Shown here: positions 37,521 to 47,339 of the stretch, in pieces
Position numbering within the stretch: position 1 is the first letter of the stretch
Layout of the letters: each line of letters begins with the position of its first letter
NCBI RefSeq assembly: GCF_937770335.1
Contig: NZ_CALJHY010000003.1
Coordinates: forward strand, 620,001 to 684,000
Length of the DNA: 64,000 nt
Source: an uncultured Glaciecola sp.
GTDB lineage: Bacteria > Pseudomonadota > Gammaproteobacteria > Enterobacterales > Alteromonadaceae
Direction of reading: 5' to 3'
Translations under genes and position numbers: made by a program
The notes under the pieces: generated by a model
Told to the model about the DNA's origin: nothing
Seen by the model: only the letters and a program-made list of their open reading frames with translations
Databases searched by the model: none

Positions 37521-38723
37521 ATGTCTCGTGTATTAATAATCGGCGCTGGCGGCGTTTCTTCGGTTACCGTTAAGAAGTGTGCTCGATTGCCTAAAATATT
37601 TGATGAAATCTATTTAGCAAGTCGCACATTATCAAAATGTGAAGCGCTGCAAAAAGAGGTTGGAGCGGACCGTTTAAAAGGCGTATTCACAGTTGACGCA
37701 GACAATGCCGACGCAGTTATCGAGTTAATAAATAAAGTAAAACCTGACTTGGTAGTTAACCTTGCTCTACCATATCAAGACTTACCCATTATGGACGCAT
37801 GTTTAGCGACTAAAACTGATTATCTTGATACTGCAAATTATGAGCCTAAAGACGAAGCCAAATTCGAATATTCTTGGCAGTGGGCTTACCAGCAGAAATT
37901 CCAAGATGCGGGCATTATGGCGTTACTGGGCAGCGGATTCGATCCGGGTGTAACGAATGTTTACACGGCTTATGCAGCCAAACATTATTTTGATGAAATT
38001 CATTATTTAGACATTGTTGATTGCAATGGTGGCGACCATGGTCAAGCTTTTGCAACAAACTTCAATCCTGAAATCAATATTCGCGAAATCACCCAGCGTG
38101 GGCGTTTTTGGGAAAATGGCGAATGGAAAGAGACCGATCCATTAACTGTTCGTGAAGACCTTGATTATCAAAATATTGGTGTAAGAGCCTCGTACTTGAT
38201 GTTCCACGAAGAGCTAGAGTCATTAGTTAAGCACTTCCCTACCCTGAAACGTGCACGTTTTTGGATGACTTTTGGTGACGCATACTTGAATCACTTAAAA
38301 GTGCTTGAAGGCATCGGCATGACCAGTATTCACCCTATAGACTTTCAAGGCCAACAAATAGTCCCTCTGGAATTTTTGAAGGCGGTACTGCCCAATCCTG
38401 GCTCACTAGCAGAAGGTTATACAGGAAAAACCTGTATTGGTAGTTACATCACTGGCGTAAAAGACGGCAAAGAAAAAACCATTTTTATATACAACAATTG
38501 TGAACACGCAGTTTGTTATGAAGAGGTGGGCGCACAAGCTGTTTCTTACACCACAGGTGTTCCTGCAATGATTGGCGCAGCGCTGATGTTAAACAATACC
38601 TGGAAAAAACCAGGCGTTTGGAACATGGAGCAATTTGATCCGGACCCATTTATGGCAATGTTAAGTGAACATGGCTTACCTTGGCATGTTATCGAGTGCG
38701 AAAGCAGTCCATTCGCGAAGTAA
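37521..38723 (+). CDS. Carboxynorspermidine/carboxyspermidine dehydrogenase
   Basis: NADPH-dependent enzyme of the saccharopine-dehydrogenase fold. It condenses aspartate semialdehyde with a diamine to form carboxynorspermidine or carboxyspermidine. The 400-residue protein begins with the nucleotide-binding motif VLIIGAGGVSSVTVKKCA and has the family blocks LLGSGFDPGVTNVYTAYAAK and VDCNGGDHGQAFATNFNPE. AAGGA stands six bases ahead of the ATG. The decarboxylase follows 14 bp later; together they form the alternative spermidine route of Vibrio and many marine bacteria. Confidence 0.93.
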   Translation: MSRVLIIGAGGVSSVTVKKCARLPKIFDEIYLASRTLSKCEALQKEVGADRLKGVFTVDADNADAVIELINKVKPDLVVNLALPYQDLPIMDACLATKTDYLDTANYEPKDEAKFEYSWQWAYQQKFQDAGIMALLGSGFDPGVTNVYTAYAAKHYFDEIHYLDIVDCNGGDHGQAFATNFNPEINIREITQRGRFWENGEWKETDPLTVREDLDYQNIGVRASYLMFHEELESLVKHFPTLKRARFWMTFGDAYLNHLKVLEGIGMTSIHPIDFQGQQIVPLEFLKAVLPNPGSLAEGYTGKTCIGSYITGVKDGKEKTIFIYNNCEHAVCYEEVGAQAVSYTTGVPAMIGAALMLNNTWKKPGVWNMEQFDPDPFMAMLSEHGLPWHVIECESSPFAK

Positions 38724-38737
38724 TGAGATAAGAGTCA

Positions 38738-39877
38738 ATGACAAATAAATTTTTGAGAGATGACATACCTTCTCCTTGTTACGTTTGTGACGAGGCAAAG
38801 CTTGAGCAAAATTTACAATTGATGCAATACGTCCAAAATAAAGCGGGTGTTGATATTATTTTAGCCCTGAAAGGCTTTTCAATGTGGTCAACCTTCCCCT
38901 TAGTGAAGCAGTATTTGAAGGGTGCGACTGCGAGCGCTGTTTGGGAAGCAAAGCTTGCTAACTACGAAATGGGCGGCGAAGTGCACTGTTACTCTCCCGC
39001 CTACAAGCAGAAGGACATCGACCAACTCTTAGATTTAGTACACCATTTATCTTTTAATAGCATAAACCAGTGGAGTCAATTTAAGGATCAAGTTTTGCAA
39101 AGCTCGGTTTCTGCAGGCCTGCGAGTTAATCCAGAGAATCAAGAGGCTGACACGCCATTGTATGACCCCTGCGCACCGGGTTCTCGCTTAGGTATTTTAG
39201 CGTCTCAGCTTGAAGGCCAAGACCTAACGGGTATTGACGGCTTTCATGTTCACAACTTATGCGAATGTGACTCGTTTGCCACAGAACGAACATTACATGC
39301 AATCGATAAAAAGTTTTCAGAGTATTTACCCGAACTCAAATGGTTGAACCTGGGTGGTGGTCATTTAATGACAAAAGAAGGTTATGACGTAGAGCATTTA
39401 ATTAATGCCTTGAACACCTTCAAAGAAAAATACCCAAACCTACGTATCATTATGGAACCTGGTTCGGCGGTTGCTTGGCAAGCGGGTGCTCTAGTTTGCG
39501 AGGTCGTGGATGTTGTCGAAAACGAACAGCAAATTCTGATATTAGATATTAGTGCTACTGCTCATATGCCTGACGTGCTTGAAATGCCATATAGGCCAAA
39601 AATAACCGATGCAGATATGCCTAGTGTAAAAGCATTTACCTACAAAATAGGTGGCAACTCTTGTTTGGCCGGTGACGTAATTGAGGAATACAGCTTTGAC
39701 CAGGAATTGAAAACCGGTGACCGACTCGTGTTTGAAGACATGTTACATTACACAATGGTTAAGACGACATTTTTTAACGGTGTAGAACACCCTGCGATTG
39801 GTATTTTAAGAAAAGATGGCACCTTCGATTTGGTTAAAGAGTTTACTTACGAAGAATTTAAAGCGCGTCTCTCATAG
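38738..39877 (+). CDS. nspC: Carboxynorspermidine decarboxylase
   Basis: PLP-dependent alanine-racemase-fold decarboxylase (379 aa) that makes norspermidine or spermidine from the carboxylated precursor. The N-terminus PSPCYVCDEAKLEQNLQLM is followed by the PLP lysine in ILALKGFSMWSTF. GFHVHNLCECDSF and the glycine-rich WLNLGGGHLM bind the cofactor. It is the second gene of a two-gene operon. Norspermidine is a biofilm signal in Vibrio, but which polyamine is made here cannot be read from the sequence. Confidence 0.95.
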   Translation: MTNKFLRDDIPSPCYVCDEAKLEQNLQLMQYVQNKAGVDIILALKGFSMWSTFPLVKQYLKGATASAVWEAKLANYEMGGEVHCYSPAYKQKDIDQLLDLVHHLSFNSINQWSQFKDQVLQSSVSAGLRVNPENQEADTPLYDPCAPGSRLGILASQLEGQDLTGIDGFHVHNLCECDSFATERTLHAIDKKFSEYLPELKWLNLGGGHLMTKEGYDVEHLINALNTFKEKYPNLRIIMEPGSAVAWQAGALVCEVVDVVENEQQILILDISATAHMPDVLEMPYRPKITDADMPSVKAFTYKIGGNSCLAGDVIEEYSFDQELKTGDRLVFEDMLHYTMVKTTFFNGVEHPAIGILRKDGTFDLVKEFTYEEFKARLS

Positions 39878-39951
39878 AGACGCTTAAATAACGACAGCAC
39901 TTCGCTTTACCCAAATACAAGATTAAAACCGAGCTAATTTGTTACGTAAAT

Positions 39952-39988
39952 AAAAAACCCAACTGTCACCAGTTGGGTTTTATTTTTT
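39952..39988. terminator. Bidirectional terminator between nspC and the TonB receptor gene
   Basis: AAACCCAACTG (39955-39965) pairs with CAGTTGGGTTT (39970-39980) across a four-base loop, with T runs on both sides. It ends both convergent transcripts. Confidence 0.88.
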
Positions 39989-39991
39989 AAT

Positions 39992-40013
39992 AAGCCTAGA
40001 TTACTCTAGGCTT
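39992..40013. other. Second hairpin beside the terminator
   Basis: AAGCCTAGA and TCTAGGCTT form a 9-bp stem with a four-base loop just after the TonB-receptor stop codon. It has no good T run; it may protect the 3' end of that mRNA. Confidence 0.55.
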
Positions 40014-40025
40014 TAATTAAAACGA

Positions 40026-43000
40026 TTAAAATCTATATTCGATACCAATTTTCAACTGATAAGTTGAATCTTCAGCTTCGAATCTAAATTCATCAGTTTG
40101 TATATCACCAAATAGATACTGACCAGTAGAAGGATCGATATCCAATTCAATAGCAGTTCTACTGCTGTTCCCTTGCGTGTAAACCTTACCAGCAGAAGAA
40201 TCAATTAGGTTCAACAAGTTACGAACAACAAAGTACACTTCAAATGAATCATCTTCCATAAAGGCAGGAAGTTCCTGTCTTACCGATAAATCCATTCTTG
40301 TTGTCCACGGCGTATTTGAAACGTTCTTATCAACATGACCGCCAGCAAAACCAGACAAACCTGCAGCGTCAAAATAAGCTAAAACTTCAGCTTCAGTTGC
40401 GCCTGTATAGACTACGTTAGGATCGTTAGCAGTAGGAACATAAGCAGTATAATTTCCGCCAAACGTTGTTCCAAAGCCAGAAGGCTGTATCAAGTCTTGA
40501 TCAAAGAATCTGCCGCCAGTAAGGTTAGACAGCCTAACTACGTGCGAATATGGAGCGCCCGCGCTTCTCTCTAAGAACAAATTAACTTTTGTTTTATAAT
40601 CTTTATAAAGCGCAGTTTCATATCCAAAGTTAAGTACGAAACGATGTTTAGTTTCGAACGCAGAGGTGCCTACTTGAGTTTCTTGATGATCCAAGAAATG
40701 GCCGAATCTATAGTTACTTCGAGCTGTTGATGAAGTACCTGGGTTTCCTTCAGTAACATCTTGGTAAGTATATGAAGTACTAACACTTATGCCATTGTCC
40801 CAATTCTTCGCTAGTCCAGTTGATAGTATGAACGATCTACCATCCTTATCAGCGTTTGTAAGAAGTATATCTAGCTCTCGAGTATTGTAGAATGGCAATG
40901 CACCTGAACTAGTTTCACCAATGACATTGTCATCATTTAAAGCTGCGTTGACCCATTCTGCCGTATTTTCTTTATCAATATATAGAAAAGAAGACGTCCA
41001 TGAAATATCTTCAACAACATCAGGAATATCAAATCTTACTTCTGCGTTTAGCAAATAAGTCCACTGCGATGGAATATCAAAGTCAGAATCCAAAATGTTA
41101 GACACAGACGAACCTGTCGCCGCATTAATATCGTCGATCGCCTCTGTTGGCGGAGTCGTTAAGATATTAGCTTCTGCAGTGAAGTCTCTATCTGAAAAGC
41201 TTTGTGCACTTAAACCGTCATTCGAGTATGAGTTAGAAATCCAAACATTTGGATTACCACCTGCATAACGGCCAATACTACCATTAATAGTAACATCATC
41301 ATTGAAGAAGTAAGTGAAACCAATTCTTGGAAGAATAATGTCAGTCCCATCTAAGTTGAAGCTGTTATCAAAGCCCGTTCTATTAAACACATCTTGGTTA
41401 AAAGTCGGTTTATCGTCTGAACCAAAACGCTCATAACGAAGACCAAAGCTAAGTATCAACTCTGACGAAAAGTCCCACGTATCATTTACGTAAACTGAAA
41501 TATTCTCTCGTTGAAATGCTGCAGCTGCAACCAGTGGATCATTTCCGATACCATTGGTGTAACTATATTGAGATACTTCTCTTGCAGCAAAATCTTCTAA
41601 ACTATTGAAGGTTACAATACCTTTAGAGCCAGGCAAAAACTGATTTTCTACATCGAGTATTTGGTAATCAAAACCAAATTCGATTGAATGGTCACCATAT
41701 AAGTAGTTACCGTCAGCCTTAATTATGAACAAGTCATTAGCCAAAGAATTTGAATGTCTAAATTGATCAGAACCAAACGCGATAGTGCCGTCTGTACCAT
41801 CGTTTTGTGAGTCGACGTTTCGGATTGATATATCACCCAACCCTAACTCACTGTTAAATGACGTTTGGCCAGTCTCAACTTTCTTATTTGTTATACTAAT
41901 TTCAGAGGAAAATTCATTACTCCAATTAGAATAAACTTTAGCTTGAAGATTTTTAAGTTCTTGTGGGTTGTTATACCAATGTGTACTCAGTCTCAATTCG
42001 TTACTGTTGCTAGATGTATTTCTAATGCTGTTACCGTCATTAAACAAATAAACCAAATCAGCACGGTGATCTTCATTAATGTTCCAATCAAGCTTTATTA
42101 TGTACTTTTCATCGGTTAAAACAGGACTTACGTCAAACCCGCCAATATTTGGGAGACCATAGACGTCGCTCGCAATTGCTTGCACTGCTGTTACGTCTTG
42201 AACGGTGATGTTTGACGCATTAGAACCTACGTTTGAACCGGCTGGCCCAAATGCTAATTGTTCTGGAGTTTCAAAATATTCATAAGCAACATAGAAGAAC
42301 AATTTATCTTGTAGAATTGGACCACCTAATGAGAAACCATAAGTGTCTTCTTCAAAATCTAGCTCCGATTCCACACCGTTATTAACGGGCGTGCCCGTTA
42401 GACTGTCGTTAGTTAGCTCATAAAACGCTGAACCATGAAATTCATTGGTACCAGATTTGAATACCGCGTTAATATTACCACCAGTAAAACCACTCACTTT
42501 AGCGTTAACCGGCGCAACTTGGACAGATATCTGATCTAAAGCTTCTACAGGGAAAGGGTTACGCTGTGTTGGGAAACCACCGCCGTTCAATCCAAAATCA
42601 TCATTCAGCGGAATACCACCAACTGAAATCGAGTTAAATCTTGGATTTGTTCCTGCAATTGATACTTGTCTATCTCCACCAGGGCTGACGTTTACTAGCG
42701 GATTATTTCTAATAATATCTTTTATGTCTCTGTTGATAGATGGCGCCAACAAAATCTCTTCAGAACCATAGTATGAATCATTTGCTGAAGAGTTAGAAAA
42801 ACTTTGATTCGTACCTGTTACAGAAATAACTTCTATTGAATCAACTTGTAATTGTTGGTTAAAACGTAAAGTTTCACCTAAAGATAGGAAGAGACCTTCA
42901 ACAGCAGTGTCCTTAAATTCGGTAGAATCCAGAACTAACTGATATGGTCCACCCACACGCAAGCCGCTCGCTTGGTATTGACCTTCGTCATTAGTTATAA

Positions 43001-43187
43001 CTGTTTTCACTGTACCTGAAGGGACATGTAAAACCTGTACTTCTACATTGGCAGCTGGTTGACCACTCGGGTTAGTAATGACACCTCTTATAGAAGATGA
43101 CGTTTCCTGCGCCATTGAAGCTGTTGATAGACCAACTGATAACGCGATTGCTATAGCAACGCGGCTCAATTTCATCGTAGCAGACAT
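40026..43187 (-). CDS. Oar-like TonB-dependent outer membrane receptor
   Basis: A 1053-residue receptor. A signal peptide (about 1-27, ending SMAQ) is followed by a carboxypeptidase-regulatory-like beta domain (about 30-118, IRGVITNPSGQPAANVEVQV), a plug region (about 120-260, with DIKDIIRNNPLVNVSPGGDR and the NAVFKSGTNEFHGSAFYEL border) and a long beta barrel ending in phenylalanine (QLKIGIEYRF). This Oar arrangement is common in marine gammaproteobacteria and typically imports or exports peptides and polymers. AGGAA stands seven bases before the ATG. No binding partner or degradative enzyme is adjacent, so the substrate is unknown. Confidence 0.9.
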   Translation of the reverse strand: MSATMKLSRVAIAIALSVGLSTASMAQETSSSIRGVITNPSGQPAANVEVQVLHVPSGTVKTVITNDEGQYQASGLRVGGPYQLVLDSTEFKDTAVEGLFLSLGETLRFNQQLQVDSIEVISVTGTNQSFSNSSANDSYYGSEEILLAPSINRDIKDIIRNNPLVNVSPGGDRQVSIAGTNPRFNSISVGGIPLNDDFGLNGGGFPTQRNPFPVEALDQISVQVAPVNAKVSGFTGGNINAVFKSGTNEFHGSAFYELTNDSLTGTPVNNGVESELDFEEDTYGFSLGGPILQDKLFFYVAYEYFETPEQLAFGPAGSNVGSNASNITVQDVTAVQAIASDVYGLPNIGGFDVSPVLTDEKYIIKLDWNINEDHRADLVYLFNDGNSIRNTSSNSNELRLSTHWYNNPQELKNLQAKVYSNWSNEFSSEISITNKKVETGQTSFNSELGLGDISIRNVDSQNDGTDGTIAFGSDQFRHSNSLANDLFIIKADGNYLYGDHSIEFGFDYQILDVENQFLPGSKGIVTFNSLEDFAAREVSQYSYTNGIGNDPLVAAAAFQRENISVYVNDTWDFSSELILSFGLRYERFGSDDKPTFNQDVFNRTGFDNSFNLDGTDIILPRIGFTYFFNDDVTINGSIGRYAGGNPNVWISNSYSNDGLSAQSFSDRDFTAEANILTTPPTEAIDDINAATGSSVSNILDSDFDIPSQWTYLLNAEVRFDIPDVVEDISWTSSFLYIDKENTAEWVNAALNDDNVIGETSSGALPFYNTRELDILLTNADKDGRSFILSTGLAKNWDNGISVSTSYTYQDVTEGNPGTSSTARSNYRFGHFLDHQETQVGTSAFETKHRFVLNFGYETALYKDYKTKVNLFLERSAGAPYSHVVRLSNLTGGRFFDQDLIQPSGFGTTFGGNYTAYVPTANDPNVVYTGATEAEVLAYFDAAGLSGFAGGHVDKNVSNTPWTTRMDLSVRQELPAFMEDDSFEVYFVVRNLLNLIDSSAGKVYTQGNSSRTAIELDIDPSTGQYLFGDIQTDEFRFEAEDSTYQLKIGIEYRF

Positions 43188-43508
43188 ATATTAATTCCTG
43201 TATTGGTTAGTTTAGTATTCTTTTTAGTTGAGTATTTTAGCGCAGTGAGTATAGTCGGGTCGCGTTTCATTTTTATGACACATTGCGTTTCTACGACGCA
43301 TTTTCACTAAAACCACCGTTCAAAGCTAAAAAATTAATTTCCGCCAATATTGTAAAGCATTTACACAAAATATCGTCATTTTTATGTCAGTTCGGCACAT
43401 TTAACTATAAACTTCTCGCAACACTAGTAATTATGTGAGCTTAAATTGATCGAAATGCATCTAAAGGGTATCCTATAAGCACTATCACTACTGGCTCCAA
43501 CTAGATTC
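43188..43508. other. Divergent intergenic region
   Basis: About 320 AT-rich bases between the TonB-receptor and uridine kinase genes. TGCGT and ACGCA (43284-43288, 43296-43300) form a short inverted repeat. I see no gene or clear regulator site. Confidence 0.5.
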
Positions 43509-44141
43509 ATGCAAAAACCAATCATCCTCGCAATATCAGGCGCATCAGGTTCTGGTAAATCGCTTTTCACTCAGAATTTAGCGTTAAAACTACGTCAAAA
43601 TGAGCGAGATGTGCTCGTTCTTCAAGAAGACCATTACTATAAAGCCCAAGATCATATCGAAATGGCGCAGCGGGCTAAGACTAACTATGACCATCCCGAT
43701 GCTTTTGAGCACGACTTATTAAATCATCATTTACAAGAATTAAACGCCGGTAATAGCATTCAATACCCAAGCTATTGTTACGTGACGCATACCCGCTTGT
43801 CTGACTTCAAAGTTATTAGCCCAGCACCCATTATTATCTTGGAAGGGATTATGCTGCTAACACAAATTCAGTTGTTTGATCAATTTGATATTAAAGTGTT
43901 TGTCGACACCCCACTTGACGTATGTTTAATGCGACGAATGCTGCGCGATACGCAAGAGCGTGGTCGTTCTATAAGCTCAGTCGCAAAACAGTATGAAGAG
44001 ACCGTTAAACCGATGTATCATAAATTTATTGAACCGAGCAAAACGTTAGCCGACTTAATCGTGCCCCACGGCGGTGAAAACCTTTTGGCAGTCGATGTGG
44101 TAAGCTCGTATTTGCTTGACGGTAAATCAACAAAAGCGTAA
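43509..44141 (+). CDS. udk: Uridine kinase
   Basis: Phosphorylates uridine and cytidine in pyrimidine salvage. The 210-residue protein has the P-loop GASGSGKS near the start, QEDHYYKAQDHI, the substrate segment NYDHPDAFEHDLL and IILEGIMLL. The last two, with RMLRDTQERGRS, match Udk. The nucleoside transporter gene follows 112 bp later, forming a nucleoside uptake and salvage unit. Confidence 0.93.
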   Translation: MQKPIILAISGASGSGKSLFTQNLALKLRQNERDVLVLQEDHYYKAQDHIEMAQRAKTNYDHPDAFEHDLLNHHLQELNAGNSIQYPSYCYVTHTRLSDFKVISPAPIIILEGIMLLTQIQLFDQFDIKVFVDTPLDVCLMRRMLRDTQERGRSISSVAKQYEETVKPMYHKFIEPSKTLADLIVPHGGENLLAVDVVSSYLLDGKSTKA

Positions 44142-44253
44142 ACACGATCTACTCGTGGTTTTATTGCGATTATAAAAAATCGATGGTGCGGACAAGGTTA
44201 AATTCATATAGATTTATTCGCTGCTTAAAAATAATTATAAAAGTGAAAATCAA

Positions 44254-45471
44254 ATGACAGGTTTATTAGGGATCGCCTTTTTATTAGGCATGGCTTTTTT
44301 ATTCTCATCCGCAAGGAAAAGTATTAACTGGCGAACCGTCGGCGGTGCTTTTGCTATTCAGGCCTTATTGGGTGCGTTTATATTATATTCCGAAGGGGGT
44401 ATTAGCTTTCTCAATAGCCTAACGGTATATGTGGCCAATATTATATCTTACAGCGAAGACGGTATTCGCTTTTTATTTGGCGGTTTACTAGGTAATGAGT
44501 CCTTGGGCTTTATATTTGCTATTAATGTGTTGCCTGTCATCATTTTCTTTTCATCATTAATTGCCGTGCTTTATCACCTCGGCATTATGTCTGTTGTTAT
44601 TCGCATAATAGGGGGCGCGTTACAAAAACTATTGGGCACCAGCAGACCTGAATCAATGTCTGCTGCAGCTAATATTTTTGTAGGCCAAACCGAAGCGCCG
44701 CTTATCATTAAGCCTTTTTTACCCACGATGACGCGTTCAGAATTATTTGCAGTTATGGTTGGCGGCTTAGCATCAATTGCGGGCTCGATCATGGCGGGTT
44801 ATGCTGGTTTAGGGATTGAATTAAAATACTTGTTAGCCGCTAGTTTCATGGCGGCTCCAGGTGGTTTATTAATGGCTAAAATGTTGGAGCCTGAAACCAC
44901 CAAAACGAATGAGGGCTTAACTGACGTTAAAGCTGATAACGAACAGTATGCTAACGTGTTTGATGCTGCTGCTAGTGGCGCAACCTCAGGTTTAAAGCTT
45001 GCTGTGAATGTAGGAGCAATGTTGCTTGCGTTTATCGCACTAATCGCTTTACTGAATGGAATGCTAGGCGGTATTGGTGGTGTATTTGGTCAAGAAGAAT
45101 TGTCTATTCAACTTATCTTAGGTTATGTGTTCCAACCAGTAGCATGGTTAATTGGTGTGCCATGGAGCGAAGCAAATTTAGCAGGTAGTTTCATTGGCCA
45201 AAAAGTGGTCGTGAACGAGTTTGTTGCGTATCTAGACTTTATAAAATACAGCGCAGAGTTGTCACCCATAACTCAAGCTATCGTGACATTTGCTTTGTGC
45301 GGTTTTGCCAACCTTTCATCAATTGCAATATTGATGGGTGGCATAGGTGCTTTAGCACCGACAAGAAGAAAAGAAATAGCGCAACTCGGGCTAAAAGCCG
45401 TATTTGCTGCCACATTAGCTAACTTAATGAGTGCAGCACTTGCCGGCATATTTATTTCTTTAAGTTTGTAA
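44254..45471 (+). CDS. nupC: CNT-family nucleoside transporter
   Basis: A 405-residue inner membrane transporter of the concentrative nucleoside transporter (NupC) family, with about ten hydrophobic segments. Diagnostic stretches are [19 protein letters not shown] (substrate and cation site), [20 protein letters not shown] and [13 protein letters not shown]. It imports nucleosides with protons or sodium. It follows udk, which would trap imported uridine as UMP. Confidence 0.94.
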   Translation: MTGLLGIAFLLGMAFLFSSARKSINWRTVGGAFAIQALLGAFILYSEGGISFLNSLTVYVANIISYSEDGIRFLFGGLLGNESLGFIFAINVLPVIIFFSSLIAVLYHLGIMSVVIRIIGGALQKLLGTSRPESMSAAANIFVGQTEAPLIIKPFLPTMTRSELFAVMVGGLASIAGSIMAGYAGLGIELKYLLAASFMAAPGGLLMAKMLEPETTKTNEGLTDVKADNEQYANVFDAAASGATSGLKLAVNVGAMLLAFIALIALLNGMLGGIGGVFGQEELSIQLILGYVFQPVAWLIGVPWSEANLAGSFIGQKVVVNEFVAYLDFIKYSAELSPITQAIVTFALCGFANLSSIAILMGGIGALAPTRRKEIAQLGLKAVFAATLANLMSAALAGIFISLSL

Positions 45472-45608
45472 GATGTTGCACAGCAGAAAAATACAAAAAG
45501 ATAAAACCACACGATAGAATTGAAAACTGAACAGATTTGATTTACTCAATAAAAATCAAGCATAAAAATCCAGTTTAAAAGTTAAAATAGATATAGGTTT
45601 ATGAAAAT

Positions 45609-46448
45609 ATGAAATTAGAAGCAGTTGACTTTACCGCACCTGATGCAGCGCAAAAATTTGTTGAATCATTGCGTCAGACTGGCTTTGGTGTTTTAAAAAA
45701 TCATCCAATACAACAAGCCTCAGTAGCAAGTATTTATGCCAATTGGCAAACATTTTTTAATGATGAAAAAAAGCACCAATACCTGTATAACAAAGGCACA
45801 CAAGATGGTTACTTCCCACAAAGCGTGTCAGAAGTTGCCAAAGGCTTTAAGAAAAAAGATATTAAAGAATACTTTCATTTTTATCCATGGGGCCAGTGCC
45901 CAGCAGAATTGCAAGATGAACTAAGTGATTATTATAAAAACACGTCTGCATTGGCTGCTCACTTATTAAATTGGATTGAACAAGAGTCACCTGAAGAAGT
46001 CAGCAAACACTACAGTATGCCTTTGTCACAAATGATTGATGGCAGCGAGCAAACACTATTAAGAGTATTACATTACCCGCCATTAGCCGGTAATGAAGAA
46101 GTTGATGCTATTCGTGCCGCTGCGCATGAAGATATTAACTTAATTACCCTGCTCCCCGCTTCAAATGAGCCCGGTTTACAGGTAAAAGCGAAAGACGGTA
46201 GTTGGTTGGATGTACCCTGTGATTTTGGTAACTTGATCGTGAATATTGGCGATATGTTGCAAGAAGCGTCAGGCCAATACTTCCCGTCGACTACTCACAG
46301 AGTGATTAATCCAGAAGGAAGTGATGTAACCAAGTCTCGAATTTCATTACCTTTATTTTTGCACCCGCGTCCAGATGTGAAGTTATCAGAACGACATACT
46401 GCAGGTACTTACCTTACCGAACGTTTAACTGAGTTAGGTGTGCTTTAG
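45609..46448 (+). CDS. 2-oxoglutarate/Fe(II) oxygenase-like protein, isopenicillin N synthase type
   Basis: A 279-residue non-haem iron oxygenase. The iron facial triad is HED in AAHEDINLITLL, plus the histidine in STTHRVINP, and the 2-oxoglutarate arginine lies in KSRISLPLFLHP. The N-terminal DIOX_N-type region (DFTAPDAAQKFVESLRQTGFG) is present. The substrate is unknown. It is monocistronic, with a terminator about 55 bp downstream. Confidence 0.88.
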   Translation: MKLEAVDFTAPDAAQKFVESLRQTGFGVLKNHPIQQASVASIYANWQTFFNDEKKHQYLYNKGTQDGYFPQSVSEVAKGFKKKDIKEYFHFYPWGQCPAELQDELSDYYKNTSALAAHLLNWIEQESPEEVSKHYSMPLSQMIDGSEQTLLRVLHYPPLAGNEEVDAIRAAAHEDINLITLLPASNEPGLQVKAKDGSWLDVPCDFGNLIVNIGDMLQEASGQYFPSTTHRVINPEGSDVTKSRISLPLFLHPRPDVKLSERHTAGTYLTERLTELGVL

Positions 46449-46498
46449 TACAATTAACTAAGGTAGAAAAACCATTCATGCTTTTAGCAAAATTAAAA

Positions 46499-46526
46499 AA
46501 CTAGCTGTACGCGCTGGTTTTTTTTT
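46499..46526 (+). terminator. Terminator after the 2OG-Fe(II) oxygenase gene
   Basis: AACTAGC (46499-46505) pairs with GCTGGTT (46513-46519), with one wobble and a seven-base loop, followed by a T run. Confidence 0.6.
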
Positions 46527-46664
46527 GTTCAGTTTTTATCGACCAGTATAGCTTCTCGTAAATAGTTTTTTAGCAGGTATTAAAAGAACTCTTTTTTGAT
46601 CCCTAGACATGCAGCTGGAACGAAGAAGCCTAAAAAATAAGTAACGTTATTTTTGCGACTTAAT

Positions 46665-47339
46665 TCAAGTCTTTCCTATGCTGTAAACTTTGACCGATTT
46701 GGTATGCAACAAGTCTGAAAGAGGCGCTGAGGATTGTTTGTCAAATTGATACCATTGCGCAAAACCGAGTCCCAGTGTGGCTAATGCATCATCCAATGCG
46801 TTGTGATTTGGCGCTTCGGGTAAACCATGTCGATGACGACAGCTTTGTAGCGTGACAGCGTCTTGCTTCAACATATCTTGGGTTTTATTCAAAAAATAAA
46901 GCTCAAGTAGCATGGTGTCTATGGTCGTAATTTTAAATTCAGGGATCTGTAGGTTATTCGCAACCTTATCCAATACTTGCATATCTAAACTCGCATTATG
47001 CAAAACCCAAACATGCGAACTAGCGAATGCTTGTAACTGACCAATCACATTTTTAACGTGCTCACCTTTTAATAAGTCTCTTGCGGTTAAACCATGTATA
47101 ACTGGGCTTTGCTTTAAATCACCAGATGCGCGAATAACAGTATAAAACGCCGAGCTTAAATCGATGCTCTGGTTCTCCCCCCTAACCCAGCCGATAGACG
47201 TGATTTTGGCGATAGTTGTATCTAAGCTGGTTAGTTCCAAATCGATGGACAAAAGAGGTGTGTCTTTTATGCGCACCAACTTCCACTTTTCAGGTAGCGT
47301 TGGCTGGCGTTTAAACAGTTTGGAAAAGAATGGCCACAT
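46665..47339 (-). CDS. DnaQ-like 3'-5' exonuclease
   Basis: A 224-residue DEDDh-type exonuclease. The DxE motif lies in LLSIDLELTSLD, the second Asp in VLHNASLDMQVL, and the final histidine and aspartate in NHNALDDALATLGL. It begins with a one-base overlap (TAATG) with the CBS-DUF294 gene, so the two are translated together. This partner pair is found next to the acetate symporter and acs genes in many gammaproteobacteria; the link to acetate is by neighbourhood only. Confidence 0.9.
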   Translation of the reverse strand: MWPFFSKLFKRQPTLPEKWKLVRIKDTPLLSIDLELTSLDTTIAKITSIGWVRGENQSIDLSSAFYTVIRASGDLKQSPVIHGLTARDLLKGEHVKNVIGQLQAFASSHVWVLHNASLDMQVLDKVANNLQIPEFKITTIDTMLLELYFLNKTQDMLKQDAVTLQSCRHRHGLPEAPNHNALDDALATLGLGFAQWYQFDKQSSAPLSDLLHTKSVKVYSIGKT